Numbered from the stretch's first letter, positions 1 through 8,254 are shown. The stretch is 64,000 nucleotides of DNA from Bacteroidota bacterium (GCA_004322215.1 SCSM01000011.1:372001-436000), one strand, 5' to 3'. Program-made: numbers and translations. The notes: generated from the sequence alone by a model not told the origin.

Positions 1-2261
1 TAACTATGAAAATTCCGGGAGTATTCCAGGCAGCCGATGCCATTTCCTCCGCAGCATTTTTCTCCGGTGATGCAGGAGCATTGGTGATTTTTGTAGCATC
101 AGATTATGTGCCTTCAAGCACACAGCACGTAATTGACCCGAGATATTTCTTCTCTTCGATATGCGTTCCTGTATTAGAGCCGCGTGACCATCAGGAAATG
201 TATGAAATCGCTGCAACTGCTGCTGATATTAGTAAAAATTTCAGGACACCTGTCGTTGTTCTTGCTTCGGGAATGTTAACTCACTCAGAAGGATTAGTTA
301 CATTGAAGGAACCCAGGATAATAGAACCAAAGGGATTACCTAAGAACATGACCGACTGGATGTGCCTGCCTTTTATAGCCAGAAACAATTATGACAAGGT
401 AATTCAGACGAGGTTACCCGCAATTGCCGCATGGGCTGAGGATTCAAATCTTGTTAACATAACAAAAGGCACTACTGATTGGGGAATAATTACATGCGGT
501 ATAAATGATATTGTCGTCAGGGAAGCTCTTCAGTTGGTGAATCTAAAGGTACCGATTCTATCATTAGGCAAAACGAATCCATTGCCGATTAAAATAATTA
601 AAAAATTCAGGGATAGTGTCAAAGGAAAAGTATTTGTCATTGAGGATGGGTACAGGTTTTTGTGGGAGAAAATTACATTTAATGGTATTGATGTAATTGG
701 AAAAGAGGAGACAAGCACAATCACAGAATGGACCCCCGATAGAATTTTGGACTTTCTGTCTTCTCATTTGAAAGATTTTGAATTTAAGCCCAAGAGAACA
801 AAAATTGACATCAAGCCGGTCGCAAGACCTCCTTCAATCTGTCCGGGATGTCCCTACAGAGCTTTGGCTGTGACAATTAATAAATTAAAGCGTAAGAAAT
901 TATTATTTGCTTCGTTTGGTGATATTGGATGTTCGACATTGCTCTATTTCTTCAATGCTCTCGATACAGTACTTTGCATGGGTGCTTCCGATTCTATGAG
1001 GCAAGGTTTCGTAATGTCTCGTCCCGATATGGCTGATAAGGTTATAAGTATTATTGGTGATTCAACCGAGTGCCATAGCGGCTTGGATTCGACAAGAAAC
1101 GCAATTTTCAGAAATGTCCCCGGTGTAAAAATAATTTTAGATAACAGAATCACCGCAATGACAGGAGGGCAGCCGGCACCTAGTACACCTATGAATCTGG
1201 CAGGTGTAAGACATAATTTTAATTTGAGAAAAGCAGTTGAGGCTGAAGGATGCAGAACAGTAGTTTTAGATGGATTTAATCTTAAGCAAGTCGAAGATGA
1301 ATTGAGAAATTCGCTTGCACTTGCAAAAGATGGAATATTTACTGCATTAATTATAGAAGGCGATTGCATAAATGAAGTTCCAAAAGAGCGAACTATTCCA
1401 AATCTCGATATTGATTATAATATATGCGTGAATTGCGGTATATGCAATATATGTACGGGAATCGAACTCGATGAAAATAAAAAGCCATCATTTACCGTGT
1501 TCTGCACCGATTGCGGTTCGTATGAACAGGTGTGCAAGCAAATATGCCCGATTGACGGAGCTATTGTACCGAAACAGGATAAAAAAAGAGTTACTAAAAC
1601 ATCGATACCAACAATTCCTGAGCATAAATATGAGAAGGTTTCAATCACCAAAGAATCATTACCCGATTCAATTAGAGTGGCTATAAGAGGAATCGGTGGT
1701 CAGGGAAATTTATTTTTCGGAAAAGTACTTTCTGAATTAGCATTAAGAACACCTTTTTCCGATATGCATATAGTTAAAGGAGACACTCACGGGATGGCAC
1801 AACTTGGCGGACCTGTAATTTCGGTATTCTGTTGTGGAGATGTTTTTTCTCCCGTACTGGCACCAAATTCTGTGGATATTTTGGTTGCTATGGAAATCAA
1901 TGAGGTATTGAGACCAGGATTTATTGATTTACTGAAACCGGACGGGACATTGATTTTTAATGATTTCTCTGCTCTTCCTGTCAATACAAAAAAAGGTGAT
2001 TATCCCGAATTTGAGCAAATTAAAAATGGATTAAAAGATTATAATGTTGTAATCGCCGATTTTTATAAGGCTGCTAAAGAACTTGGAGATAATAAGGGTA
2101 TTACAGCTAACGTTGTAGCAATCGGGTTGCTATCAACAATTAAACCTTGCAGTTCAATTCCACTTGAATTATGGCTCGATGCAATAACATCAATTTCACC
2201 GAATGAAATAGCGAGAGATGCTAATATCTCTGCGTTTTTAAAAGGCAGGGAAATCCATTAA
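1..2261 (+). CDS. iorAB: Indolepyruvate:ferredoxin oxidoreductase, fused IorA-IorB (5' end outside window)
   Basis: Oxidative decarboxylation of aryl pyruvates (from Trp, Phe, Tyr) to aryl-acetyl-CoA with ferredoxin as acceptor. The frame is open to the window edge. The first in-window Met (position 6) lies inside the pyrimidine-binding domain, so the true start, probably some 70 codons upstream, is missing. Counting from that Met: a CPGCP motif near residue 279; a thiamine-diphosphate region with GDIGC (about 305), GDSTECHSG (about 353) and NRITAMTGG (about 380); a Cys-rich two-cluster [4Fe-4S] ferredoxin-like segment from about 474 (CVNCGICNIC, then CTDCG and a CP motif); then an IorB-type gamma domain from about 557 starting IRVAIRGIGGQG. 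IorA and IorB are usually separate proteins in this phylum; here they are one chain. The stop runs straight into a 7-bp-period repeat. Family assignment is firm; substrate preference is inferred. Confidence 0.9.
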   Translation, partial: TMKIPGVFQAADAISSAAFFSGDAGALVIFVASDYVPSSTQHVIDPRYFFSSICVPVLEPRDHQEMYEIAATAADISKNFRTPVVVLASGMLTHSEGLVTLKEPRIIEPKGLPKNMTDWMCLPFIARNNYDKVIQTRLPAIAAWAEDSNLVNITKGTTDWGIITCGINDIVVREALQLVNLKVPILSLGKTNPLPIKIIKKFRDSVKGKVFVIEDGYRFLWEKITFNGIDVIGKEETSTITEWTPDRILDFLSSHLKDFEFKPKRTKIDIKPVARPPSICPGCPYRALAVTINKLKRKKLLFASFGDIGCSTLLYFFNALDTVLCMGASDSMRQGFVMSRPDMADKVISIIGDSTECHSGLDSTRNAIFRNVPGVKIILDNRITAMTGGQPAPSTPMNLAGVRHNFNLRKAVEAEGCRTVVLDGFNLKQVEDELRNSLALAKDGIFTALIIEGDCINEVPKERTIPNLDIDYNICVNCGICNICTGIELDENKKPSFTVFCTDCGSYEQVCKQICPIDGAIVPKQDKKRVTKTSIPTIPEHKYEKVSITKESLPDSIRVAIRGIGGQGNLFFGKVLSELALRTPFSDMHIVKGDTHGMAQLGGPVISVFCCGDVFSPVLAPNSVDILVAMEINEVLRPGFIDLLKPDGTLIFNDFSALPVNTKKGDYPEFEQIKNGLKDYNVVIADFYKAAKELGDNKGITANVVAIGLLSTIKPCSSIPLELWLDAITSISPNEIARDANISAFLKGREIH

Positions 2262-2330
2262 GTTTTGAGTTTTAAGGTTTAAGTGATGAGTGTTGAATGT
2301 TAAGATGATAATTGTAAAATTGAATTTAAT
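2261..2330. repeat. 7-bp-period degenerate repeat after iorAB
   Basis: Starting on the last base of the stop codon the spacer reads in heptads: AGTTTTG, AGTTTTA, AGGTTTA, AGTGATG, AGTGTTG, AATGTTA, AGATGAT, AATTGTA and so on, drifting but keeping register for about ten units. Confidence 0.7.
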
Positions 2331-2340
2331 AATTTTTCGG

Positions 2341-2407
2341 ATTATCGCATAGCGATAATATATTAATAGTGGATGATTATCTGCTTCCACACTTATCCCA
2401 TAGGGAT
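2341..2407. repeat. Two REP-like palindromes with three-base ATA loops
   Basis: ATTATCGC-ATA-GCGATAAT at 2341-2359 (8-bp perfect stem) and ATCCC-ATA-GGGAT at 2395-2407. The second, with its upstream flank (from about 2379) and following TATATA tract, is closely matched at 18671-18710. Same architecture as the palindrome cluster at 3967-4187. Confidence 0.75.
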
Positions 2408-2544
2408 TATATAATTAATTATTAACGGTTAAAAATATTTTCAAATGAAAATAAAAGATTGGAATTTTAAAATAAATAGTATAAATTATTTTTTATTTTT
2501 ATTGATAAACAAAAATAGAACATTTTATTAACTGGTGTACTTAA

Positions 2545-3057
2545 ATGTTAAAATCCGATTCTAATATAACACAGTTGGGATGGCAGAAAATTAACTTTAA
2601 TGTTAATGGCACACCTGTTGAAGTTTACATTCCGCAATCTTTGCTTTTGATTGACCTTATTCGTGATGTATTAAATCTTAAAGGTACAAAACCGGGTTGC
2701 CTCGAAGGAGAATGTGGTGCCTGCACAGTGTTGATAGATGGAAAAGCAGTTAATTCCTGCTTATATCTTGCAATTAATATATATGGAAAAAATTTGACTA
2801 CAATTGAGGGCTTATCAACAACTGAAAAACCTTTGGATGTTGTACAATTAAAAATGATTGAACATGGTGCTGTTCAGTGTGGTTTTTGTTCTCCCGGTAT
2901 GGTGATGTCTATCAAAGCATTCCAAAATGAATGTGAAACTAATCCGATTATCGGCAGAGATTCCGAAGCTATTAAAAAAGCAATAGAAGGCAATTTATGT
3001 AGGTGTACCGGATATGTCAGGATAATTGATGCTGCAGAGGATTTATTATCAAAATAG
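2545..3057 (+). CDS. Molybdenum hydroxylase (xanthine dehydrogenase family) small [2Fe-2S] subunit
   Basis: Iron-sulfur subunit of a three-subunit molybdopterin hydroxylase, passing electrons from the Mo site to FAD. 170 residues, the usual size. The N-terminal plant-type [2Fe-2S] domain has Cys52, Cys57, Cys60 and Cys72 (GCLEGECGAC...C). The C-terminal helical domain holds the second cluster: Cys112/Cys115 (QCGFCSPG) and Cys152/Cys154 (LCRCTGY). First of three subunit genes (large at 4733, FAD at 7376), but two unrelated genes lie between it and the large subunit. The substrate cannot be read from this subunit; xanthine, aldehydes and aryl-CoA are all known in the family. No gene symbol is assigned for that reason. 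Confidence 0.93.
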   Translation: MLKSDSNITQLGWQKINFNVNGTPVEVYIPQSLLLIDLIRDVLNLKGTKPGCLEGECGACTVLIDGKAVNSCLYLAINIYGKNLTTIEGLSTTEKPLDVVQLKMIEHGAVQCGFCSPGMVMSIKAFQNECETNPIIGRDSEAIKKAIEGNLCRCTGYVRIIDAAEDLLSK

Positions 3058-3125
3058 AGTTTTAAGTGTTGGTTATTGAGTTTAATTTGAAAATTGAAAA
3101 TTGAAAATTAATAAATTGAAAATTT
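3058..3125. repeat. 7-bp-period repeat between hydroxylase small subunit and membrane protein
   Basis: Begins directly after the stop: units such as TTAAGTG, TTGGTTA, TTGAGTT, TAATTTG, AAAATTG, AAAATTG, AAAATTA. It ends just before a strong AGGAGGT ribosome-binding site. Confidence 0.7.
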
Positions 3126-3139
3126 CATGAGGAGGTATT

Positions 3140-3895
3140 ATGAATTCCGGATTTAATCTTAAGTCTTTACTTGTATCAATTGTTGTAGGTATAATTGTTG
3201 TCTTATTCTTTTCCTGGGCATCTGGAAGCAGGTTTGATACATCATTATTTCCTGTACTTGCAATGCTTACAGGGTTTATTATTACAGGATTCATAATAGC
3301 TATAATAACAAAAGGTGTTACAATAATAGAGCCGGCATTGGGTTCAATTATAGTAGCTTCAATTACATATTTTATTTTGCCAACTTTAAAGATAAAGGGT
3401 TTTGCTGAAATAAATCAGGATAGTGATTGGATTATAATTCTTATGAATGCGGTTGTTTTAACTTTCCTTGGCGCATGGCTTGGAGAGATGTTCCAACACG
3501 GAGAACTGACTAAAGAAGATAACAAAGCTTTATCATTTAATTGGGGATGGGTGTTTGCAGGAACTATTTTCGGAATATTGATAAGCATTATAATTGCCAT
3601 TGTTGTAAACTTGATTGTTGGAAATGAGCCATTTTATTTTATTATTCCATTCTTTATCGGACTATTTTTTACAGGGATTATGGTTGGACTTAAATCTCCT
3701 GGAATAACAATAAAAGAAGCGGGATTATCAGGATTTTTAACAATAACAATTTTAATTTCTATAGTTCGCTTGACTTTGGTAACAGAAATTGAGTTTGAAT
3801 ATATTATTCTCGGGTTGGTTCTTGGCTATGTTGTTGCTATGTTGGGCGGTTTGGCTGGTGAAAAAATTCAATCAGGAAAAGAAAAGACTGCCTAA
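3140..3895 (+). CDS. Polytopic membrane protein of unknown function inside the Mo-hydroxylase cluster
   Basis: 251 residues, mostly hydrophobic, with about seven or eight predicted membrane segments (roughly residues 8-27, 37-59, 64-82, 93-114, 131-157, 161-180, 188-207, 213-233). Soluble parts are short; the longest, around residues 115-130, is acidic (HGELTKEDNK). There are no Cys pairs, His clusters or nucleotide motifs to suggest catalysis. The start is well supported by AGGAGGT seven bases upstream. I do not recognise the family. Its place between hydroxylase subunit genes suggests co-transcription, but no mechanistic link (transport, membrane anchoring) can be shown from sequence. Confidence 0.8.
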   Translation: MNSGFNLKSLLVSIVVGIIVVLFFSWASGSRFDTSLFPVLAMLTGFIITGFIIAIITKGVTIIEPALGSIIVASITYFILPTLKIKGFAEINQDSDWIIILMNAVVLTFLGAWLGEMFQHGELTKEDNKALSFNWGWVFAGTIFGILISIIIAIVVNLIVGNEPFYFIIPFFIGLFFTGIMVGLKSPGITIKEAGLSGFLTITILISIVRLTLVTEIEFEYIILGLVLGYVVAMLGGLAGEKIQSGKEKTA

Positions 3896-3904
3896 ACAAA
3901 GTCA

Positions 3905-3939
3905 AATTTTGAATGTTGAATGTTGGTTGTTGAATTGAG
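3905..3939. repeat. 7-bp-period repeat (AATGTTG units)
   Basis: AATTTTG, AATGTTG, AATGTTG, GTTGTTG, AATTGAG in exact 7-bp register, starting within ten bases of the preceding stop codon. Confidence 0.75.
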
Positions 3940-3966
3940 TAAATAAATGCAAAATAATTTTTTATA

Positions 3967-4187
3967 GAATCACATAGTGATTCAATGTTTGTAACGTGAA
4001 GATAAAAGCTAACTCAGAATCTCGTAGAGATTCAACGTTTGTAATTATATATATGAATTCACAATCAGAATCTCATAGAGATTCAACGTATGCTTAAAGT
4101 AAAACTTGAGTTAACGTTCAATTCCTATGGAATTACTGTTAAAGTTAGGATATGCTCAGTTACAAACATATAATTTCTATGAAATTA
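3967..4187. repeat. Cluster of five REP-like palindromes upstream of the Y1 transposase
   Basis: This fills the 328-base gap before the transposase. Three units in forward orientation: GAATCAC-ATA-GTGATTC (3967-3983), GAATCTC-GTA-GAGATTC (4017-4033), GAATCTC-ATA-GAGATTC (4068-4084), each followed by CAAYGTTTG or CAACGTATG. Two in reverse orientation: AATTCC-TAT-GGAATT (4120-4134, preceded by AACGTTC) and TAATTTC-TAT-GAAATTA (4171-4187, preceded by TTACAAAC). All have three-base loops (RTA or its complement). The stems vary while complementarity is kept, which points to selection for or generation of the hairpin. This is the arrangement seen where REP elements sit beside their RAYT transposase. 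Confidence 0.85.
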
Positions 4188-4223
4188 TTATTATTATCGA
4201 ATAAAATTATTATTATAATTATT

Positions 4224-4685
4224 ATGGCTAATACTTACACTCAGGTTTATGTGCATCTTGTTTTCGTTGTTGAAGGAAGGCAAAATTTAATAACAAAAAA
4301 ATACAAAGAAAATTTAAACAAATATATTACAGGTATTATTCAAAATAGGGGACATAAGTTAATAATAATTAATGGAATGCAGGATCATATACATATTCTC
4401 ATAGGTTTATCTCCTGATGAATCAATATCAGGGCTTGTTCATGAGGTTAAAAGATGTGCTACTAATTTTATTAATGATAATAATTATATAAATGGAAAAT
4501 TTAGATGGCAGAAAGGATATGCTGCATTTTCATATTCAAAATCTAATATAGATAATGTATATAATTATATTAAAAATCAGGAAATTCATCATAAAGAAAG
4601 AACTTTTAAAGAAGAATATATGGAATTACTAAAAAAATTTGATATTAAATTTGACGAAAAATATATATTTGAAGATGTTATTTGA
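4224..4685 (+). CDS. IS200/IS605-type Y1 transposase (TnpA / REP-associated tyrosine transposase)
   Basis: Single-strand DNA transposase of the HUH superfamily. Starting at the ATG at 4224 the protein has 153 residues and the typical N-terminus MANTYTQVYVHLVF. An upstream in-frame ATG at 4152 would add a low-complexity Ile-rich leader overlapping a palindrome and is unlikely. The HUH motif is His55-Ile-His57 (DHIHI). The probable nucleophile is Tyr115 in NYIKNQ. The tail TFKEEYMELLKKFDI is usual for the family. No tnpB-like gene follows, and no matching palindrome is seen in the short spacer before the next gene. The gene lies within the Mo-hydroxylase cluster, directly downstream of five REP-like palindromes, so it is probably a domesticated REP transposase rather than a complete insertion sequence. 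It appears intact. Confidence 0.9.
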   Translation: MANTYTQVYVHLVFVVEGRQNLITKKYKENLNKYITGIIQNRGHKLIIINGMQDHIHILIGLSPDESISGLVHEVKRCATNFINDNNYINGKFRWQKGYAAFSYSKSNIDNVYNYIKNQEIHHKERTFKEEYMELLKKFDIKFDEKYIFEDVI

Positions 4686-4732
4686 ACAAATCATTTTGAT
4701 GTGTTAAATGAACATATTATTAGTTAGAATCT

Positions 4733-7033
4733 ATGACAAAGAACTTAAAAATAATCGGGAAACCGACACCCAAGATTGATGCTAACATCCGTGTTACCGG
4801 CGAGGCACAATTCGGACACGATATTCAGCTTCCTAACATGCTATACGGAGCAATCCTGAGAACCAAATATCCTGTTGCTGAGATTATTTCTATAGATACG
4901 TCAAAGGCAAAGAAGTTGGAAGGTGTTAAATGCGTAATTACTGCCGATAATATTGATGTTAATAATATAAGTTACAGGAGAGACCATCCGATTTTAAAAA
5001 AAGGACAAGTGAATTGCATTCGTGATGAAATTGCCGCTGTGGCTGCAACATCCAAGGAGATTGCACAAAAAGCTCTTGAATTAATCGAAGTTAAATACAA
5101 AGTCAGGGAAGGAATCTTCGACCCGTTTGAAGCTATTAAAGAAGATGCACCTCAAATAAATCATTTCATAGACGGAAAATATCCCAATAAGAATATTGCT
5201 GAACATTTTCATTATGAACATGGCAATCTTGATGAAGAAAAAGCAATAAGTAAATATATAGTCAGTCACAGATACACTCTTCCAAGAGTTACTCACTGCT
5301 GTATGGCAACGAGTAATATGACTGCTGATTATTCAAAAACAGATGGCAAATTAACTCTGTACAGCACAACCCAGGTACCTTTTTTATACCAAAGAGACAT
5401 TGCACGTGCCTTAAAAATGGAACCGTCAAAAATCAGAATAATTCAAGTTGTCATTGGGGGTGGTTTTGGAAGCAAATTGGATATGTATCCTTATGAGCCG
5501 ATTTGTGCTTTGCTTTCAATGAAAACAGGACAGCCTGTCCAACTTATTTTTTCAAGGGAAGAAGAATTTATTGCATCCCCAACCCGTCAGACAATGATTT
5601 ATGATGTAACAGCCGGAGCAGACGAAAACGGAAGATTTACTTTCAGGGATGTAAGAGTCACTCTCGATAATGGTGCTTACACATCCTGGGGAGCAACAAC
5701 TCCATTTGTAATGATGCAAACTTTTTCTTCATTGTACCAATGCCCTGCCTGCAGATTCGATTCTACATCTGTATATACAAATAATGTATATGCCGGCTCA
5801 TTCAGGGGATATGGAAATCCACAAGCAACTTTTGCATTAGAAAGAACAATTGATATGCTTGCTGAAGAAATCGGAATGAGCAAATCAGAAATTCGTATAT
5901 TAAATGCAAATTTCAAGGGTGAAATTACCAAACAGGGTTTGCACTTTAATACCTGCGGTCATAAGGAAGCATTGGAGACTGTGATAGAAAAGGTTAAAGG
6001 TCATACACATCCCTTAGTCCCCTCTCAGGAGTGGAAAACTAAAAGGTATAAGCGGGGTGTGGGCTATGCTTCTATGCTCCATGTAGGAGGCGGTGCAAAA
6101 ATATATCCCTCAGACGGGTGTGGGACAACTCTCAAAATTGACCCGTTCGGCTATTTAACTATCATCACCGGGTCAAGTGAAATCGGGCAAGGTTCAGAGA
6201 CTGTGCTTGCAATGATTGCTTCAGAAGAGTTGGGAATTGATATTTCAAGAATAAAAGTAATTAATACAGACACTGATATAAAACCCTGGGACGTCGGTGT
6301 TCATGCCTCGAGGACAAGCTTTGTAGCTGGAAATTCCGTTCTTGGTGCTGTTAAAAAGTTAAAAGAGAAAATTTCTCCGAAAGCAGCTCAATTGTTAAAA
6401 ACAAATGTTGACGATTTAATCTATGAAAAGGGATTAATTAAATCCGTCATTAATGAAAGTTCAATCGAACTTGATAAAGTAGTGAGGGCTATTCACTTTA
6501 AAGAACCGGGAGAGTTGTGCATTGACACATATTTCTTTGAGCCAAGCAGTGAATTTGCCGATAATGAGTTCAAAGGAAATGTTTCAGGTGCTTATGCTTT
6601 TGCATCACAATCTGTCGAAGTTGAAGTAGATACATATACAGGAAATGTTAAAGTTTTAGATGTATATGTGGCACAGGACGTAGGCAAGGTTCTGAATCCG
6701 CTTGGATTGGCAGGGCAAATCGAAGGAGGTGTTGTTATGGGAATGGGCTATGCACTGCTCGAGGAATTAATAGTTGATAAGGGAATGATATTGAATCCAA
6801 ATTTTCACAACTATAAACTTCCGACTGCAATGGATGTTCCAGGAATTCATTTCTATCCGATTGAAACTGAAGATTCACTCGGTCCTTATGGAGCAAAAGG
6901 TGTCGGAGAAGCACCGCTTATTCCAACTGCTGCGGCTATTGCAAATGCCGTATCGGATGCAATAGGTGTTCAAATTGATTCATTGCCTGTTACTCCTGAG
7001 AAAGTGTTAAGAGCATTAGAAGAAAAGTTTTGA
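4733..7033 (+). CDS. Molybdenum hydroxylase large subunit (Moco-binding, xanthine dehydrogenase / aldehyde oxidase family)
   Basis: Catalytic subunit binding molybdopterin cofactor. 766 residues, normal for the stand-alone large subunit. The N-terminal hammerhead domain starts KIIGKPTPKIDANIRVTGEA. A cofactor motif GGGFGSK is near residue 241 and SFRGYGNPQ near 357, where an Arg is typical of hydroxylases acting on aromatic or N-heterocyclic substrates. The C-terminal catalytic glutamate is Glu726 in GVGEAPL, followed by the family tail PVTPEKVLRAL. GGGFGSK replaces the common GGGFGGK. The nearest motif match I recall is to 4-hydroxybenzoyl-CoA reductase / nicotinate-type enzymes, but the FAD subunit here lacks the extra [4Fe-4S] loop of 4-hydroxybenzoyl-CoA reductase. 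Substrate unassigned. It follows the transposase by 47 bases. Confidence 0.93.
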   Translation: MTKNLKIIGKPTPKIDANIRVTGEAQFGHDIQLPNMLYGAILRTKYPVAEIISIDTSKAKKLEGVKCVITADNIDVNNISYRRDHPILKKGQVNCIRDEIAAVAATSKEIAQKALELIEVKYKVREGIFDPFEAIKEDAPQINHFIDGKYPNKNIAEHFHYEHGNLDEEKAISKYIVSHRYTLPRVTHCCMATSNMTADYSKTDGKLTLYSTTQVPFLYQRDIARALKMEPSKIRIIQVVIGGGFGSKLDMYPYEPICALLSMKTGQPVQLIFSREEEFIASPTRQTMIYDVTAGADENGRFTFRDVRVTLDNGAYTSWGATTPFVMMQTFSSLYQCPACRFDSTSVYTNNVYAGSFRGYGNPQATFALERTIDMLAEEIGMSKSEIRILNANFKGEITKQGLHFNTCGHKEALETVIEKVKGHTHPLVPSQEWKTKRYKRGVGYASMLHVGGGAKIYPSDGCGTTLKIDPFGYLTIITGSSEIGQGSETVLAMIASEELGIDISRIKVINTDTDIKPWDVGVHASRTSFVAGNSVLGAVKKLKEKISPKAAQLLKTNVDDLIYEKGLIKSVINESSIELDKVVRAIHFKEPGELCIDTYFFEPSSEFADNEFKGNVSGAYAFASQSVEVEVDTYTGNVKVLDVYVAQDVGKVLNPLGLAGQIEGGVVMGMGYALLEELIVDKGMILNPNFHNYKLPTAMDVPGIHFYPIETEDSLGPYGAKGVGEAPLIPTAAAIANAVSDAIGVQIDSLPVTPEKVLRALEEKF

Positions 7034-7069
7034 GTTTTAAATGTTGAGTGTTGAATGGTGAATTTTAGT
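7028..7069. repeat. 7-bp-period repeat overlapping the large-subunit stop
   Basis: TTTTGAG, TTTTAAA, TGTTGAG, TGTTGAA, TGGTGAA, TTTTAGT in exact register. The first unit includes the TGA stop of the hydroxylase large subunit. Confidence 0.75.
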
Positions 7070-7098
7070 ATTGATTAATAAAATACTTTACTTATTTA

Positions 7099-7359
7099 AT
7101 GGATTTTTTACGAACTTTGCAAGAAAAAAAATATTTAAATAAGATTTCAGAAATGAAAACTAATGCAGAAATATATTTTGAAGAACAAATGAAAAATCCT
7201 GAATTTCGAGTTCACTATTCATTTGCAAGGGAGAAATATAAATTAGAATTTATGCTCGAAAAACTTATTGAAAATATTAATAGTGATTTTGAAAAAACAA
7301 AATTATTGAAACAGGCAAAGAAAATCGAAAAGTACGTTTCAAAAATTTGCTTAATGTAA
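7099..7359 (+). CDS. Small hypothetical protein (86 aa) within the Mo-hydroxylase cluster
   Basis: A charged, helical, Lys/Glu-rich protein without Cys clusters or membrane segments. The stretch FEEQMKNPEFRVHYSFAREK resembles the N-terminal leader of HigA/XRE-type antitoxins (which carry similar NPEFR..Y segments before their HTH), but no helix-turn-helix follows and the rest is a long helix ending KICLM. It may be a stand-alone helical adaptor or the remnant of an antitoxin-like gene. It sits between the large and FAD subunit genes on the same strand, with 65 bases before and 16 after, so co-transcription is likely. Coding status is moderately sure; function unknown. Confidence 0.55.
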   Translation: MDFLRTLQEKKYLNKISEMKTNAEIYFEEQMKNPEFRVHYSFAREKYKLEFMLEKLIENINSDFEKTKLLKQAKKIEKYVSKICLM

Positions 7360-7375
7360 AAACCAGGTTATTTTA

Positions 7376-8254
7376 ATGTTATCTATGGTTGATTTTAATG
7401 TTATTTCTCCTGAATCTGTAGATGAATTGATTCTTGAAATTGAAAATAATCAATCCAATAATTTCAGATTTGGTGCGGGTTATACTGACTTACTGCTTGA
7501 ATTGAGAAAGCAGTCAGGACCAAAAATTAATGTGATAAATTTATCAAAGCTCAATGATGCAAAATTTTCTGCAATTGAAAAAACTGATGATAAAATTAGA
7601 ATCGGCTCACTTATTACAGCAGGAGAATTAGTTAAAAATAAAGAAATTCAGGAACTTTTCCCTGTATTGCACCAAGCTGCAAATTCACTTGCATCAAAAC
7701 AAATCAGGCAGGTTGCGACTGTTGGAGGAAATATTTGTACTGCATCACCTGCAGGTGATATTGCTACTGCATTAGTTGCATTGGAAGCTATTTGCGAAAT
7801 TTTATCAACAAAGAATGAAATTAGAGAAGTTCCTATTAAAGAATTTATGCTCGGTGTTAGAAAAACAGCATTGAAAAAAAATGAGATACTAAGAAGTGTA
7901 GTAATACCTATTATATATGCCGATACAAAAATTATTTCTGATTTCATTAAAATCGGTACAAGAAAGTCAATGGAATGTGCTATAGTATCCTTAGCTTATC
8001 ACTTTCTACTTGATGATGATGGAATAATTAAACATTCAGGTATTGCCATCGGCTCCTCTGCCCCAACAATAAAATTTACTCAGGGAGCATGTGACTTTCT
8101 TATTGGAAAAAAAATTGTTGATTTCACTGATGATGATAAAAAGGTATTCGCAGATAAAGTTCTTGAATATGCTACCCCGATTTCAGATATTCGCGGTTCG
8201 GAATGGTATAGGAAGAAGGTATTACATAATATCAGTAAAAGCATTTTGGAATAA
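7376..8254 (+). CDS. Molybdenum hydroxylase FAD-binding (medium) subunit
   Basis: Third subunit of the hydroxylase, carrying FAD and passing electrons to the external acceptor. 292 residues, standard for the CoxM/XdhB-like family. N-terminal FAD-binding segment with FRFGAGYTDLLLEL (about residues 30-43) and the family motif VATVGGNICTASPAGD (about 118-133). The C-terminal domain (CO_deh_flav_C type) runs from about residue 190, with the SDFIKIGTRKSMECAIVS stretch. No additional four-Cys loop is present, unlike 4-hydroxybenzoyl-CoA reductase beta. An ATG three codons downstream (7385) is an alternative start. Last gene of the cluster; followed by about 230 bases of AT-rich DNA in which I see nothing. 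Confidence 0.92.
   Translation: MLSMVDFNVISPESVDELILEIENNQSNNFRFGAGYTDLLLELRKQSGPKINVINLSKLNDAKFSAIEKTDDKIRIGSLITAGELVKNKEIQELFPVLHQAANSLASKQIRQVATVGGNICTASPAGDIATALVALEAICEILSTKNEIREVPIKEFMLGVRKTALKKNEILRSVVIPIIYADTKIISDFIKIGTRKSMECAIVSLAYHFLLDDDGIIKHSGIAIGSSAPTIKFTQGACDFLIGKKIVDFTDDDKKVFADKVLEYATPISDIRGSEWYRKKVLHNISKSILE

Noticed and set aside
944-1369. Antisense open frames inside iorAB and other long genes
   Set aside because: They lie opposite well-supported coding regions, lack ribosome-binding sites and have no recognisable protein features.
3967-4732. Complete IS200/IS605 insertion sequence
   Set aside because: No TnpB and no matching palindrome is seen downstream of the transposase, and the upstream palindromes also occur far from it, so REP-like elements fit better.
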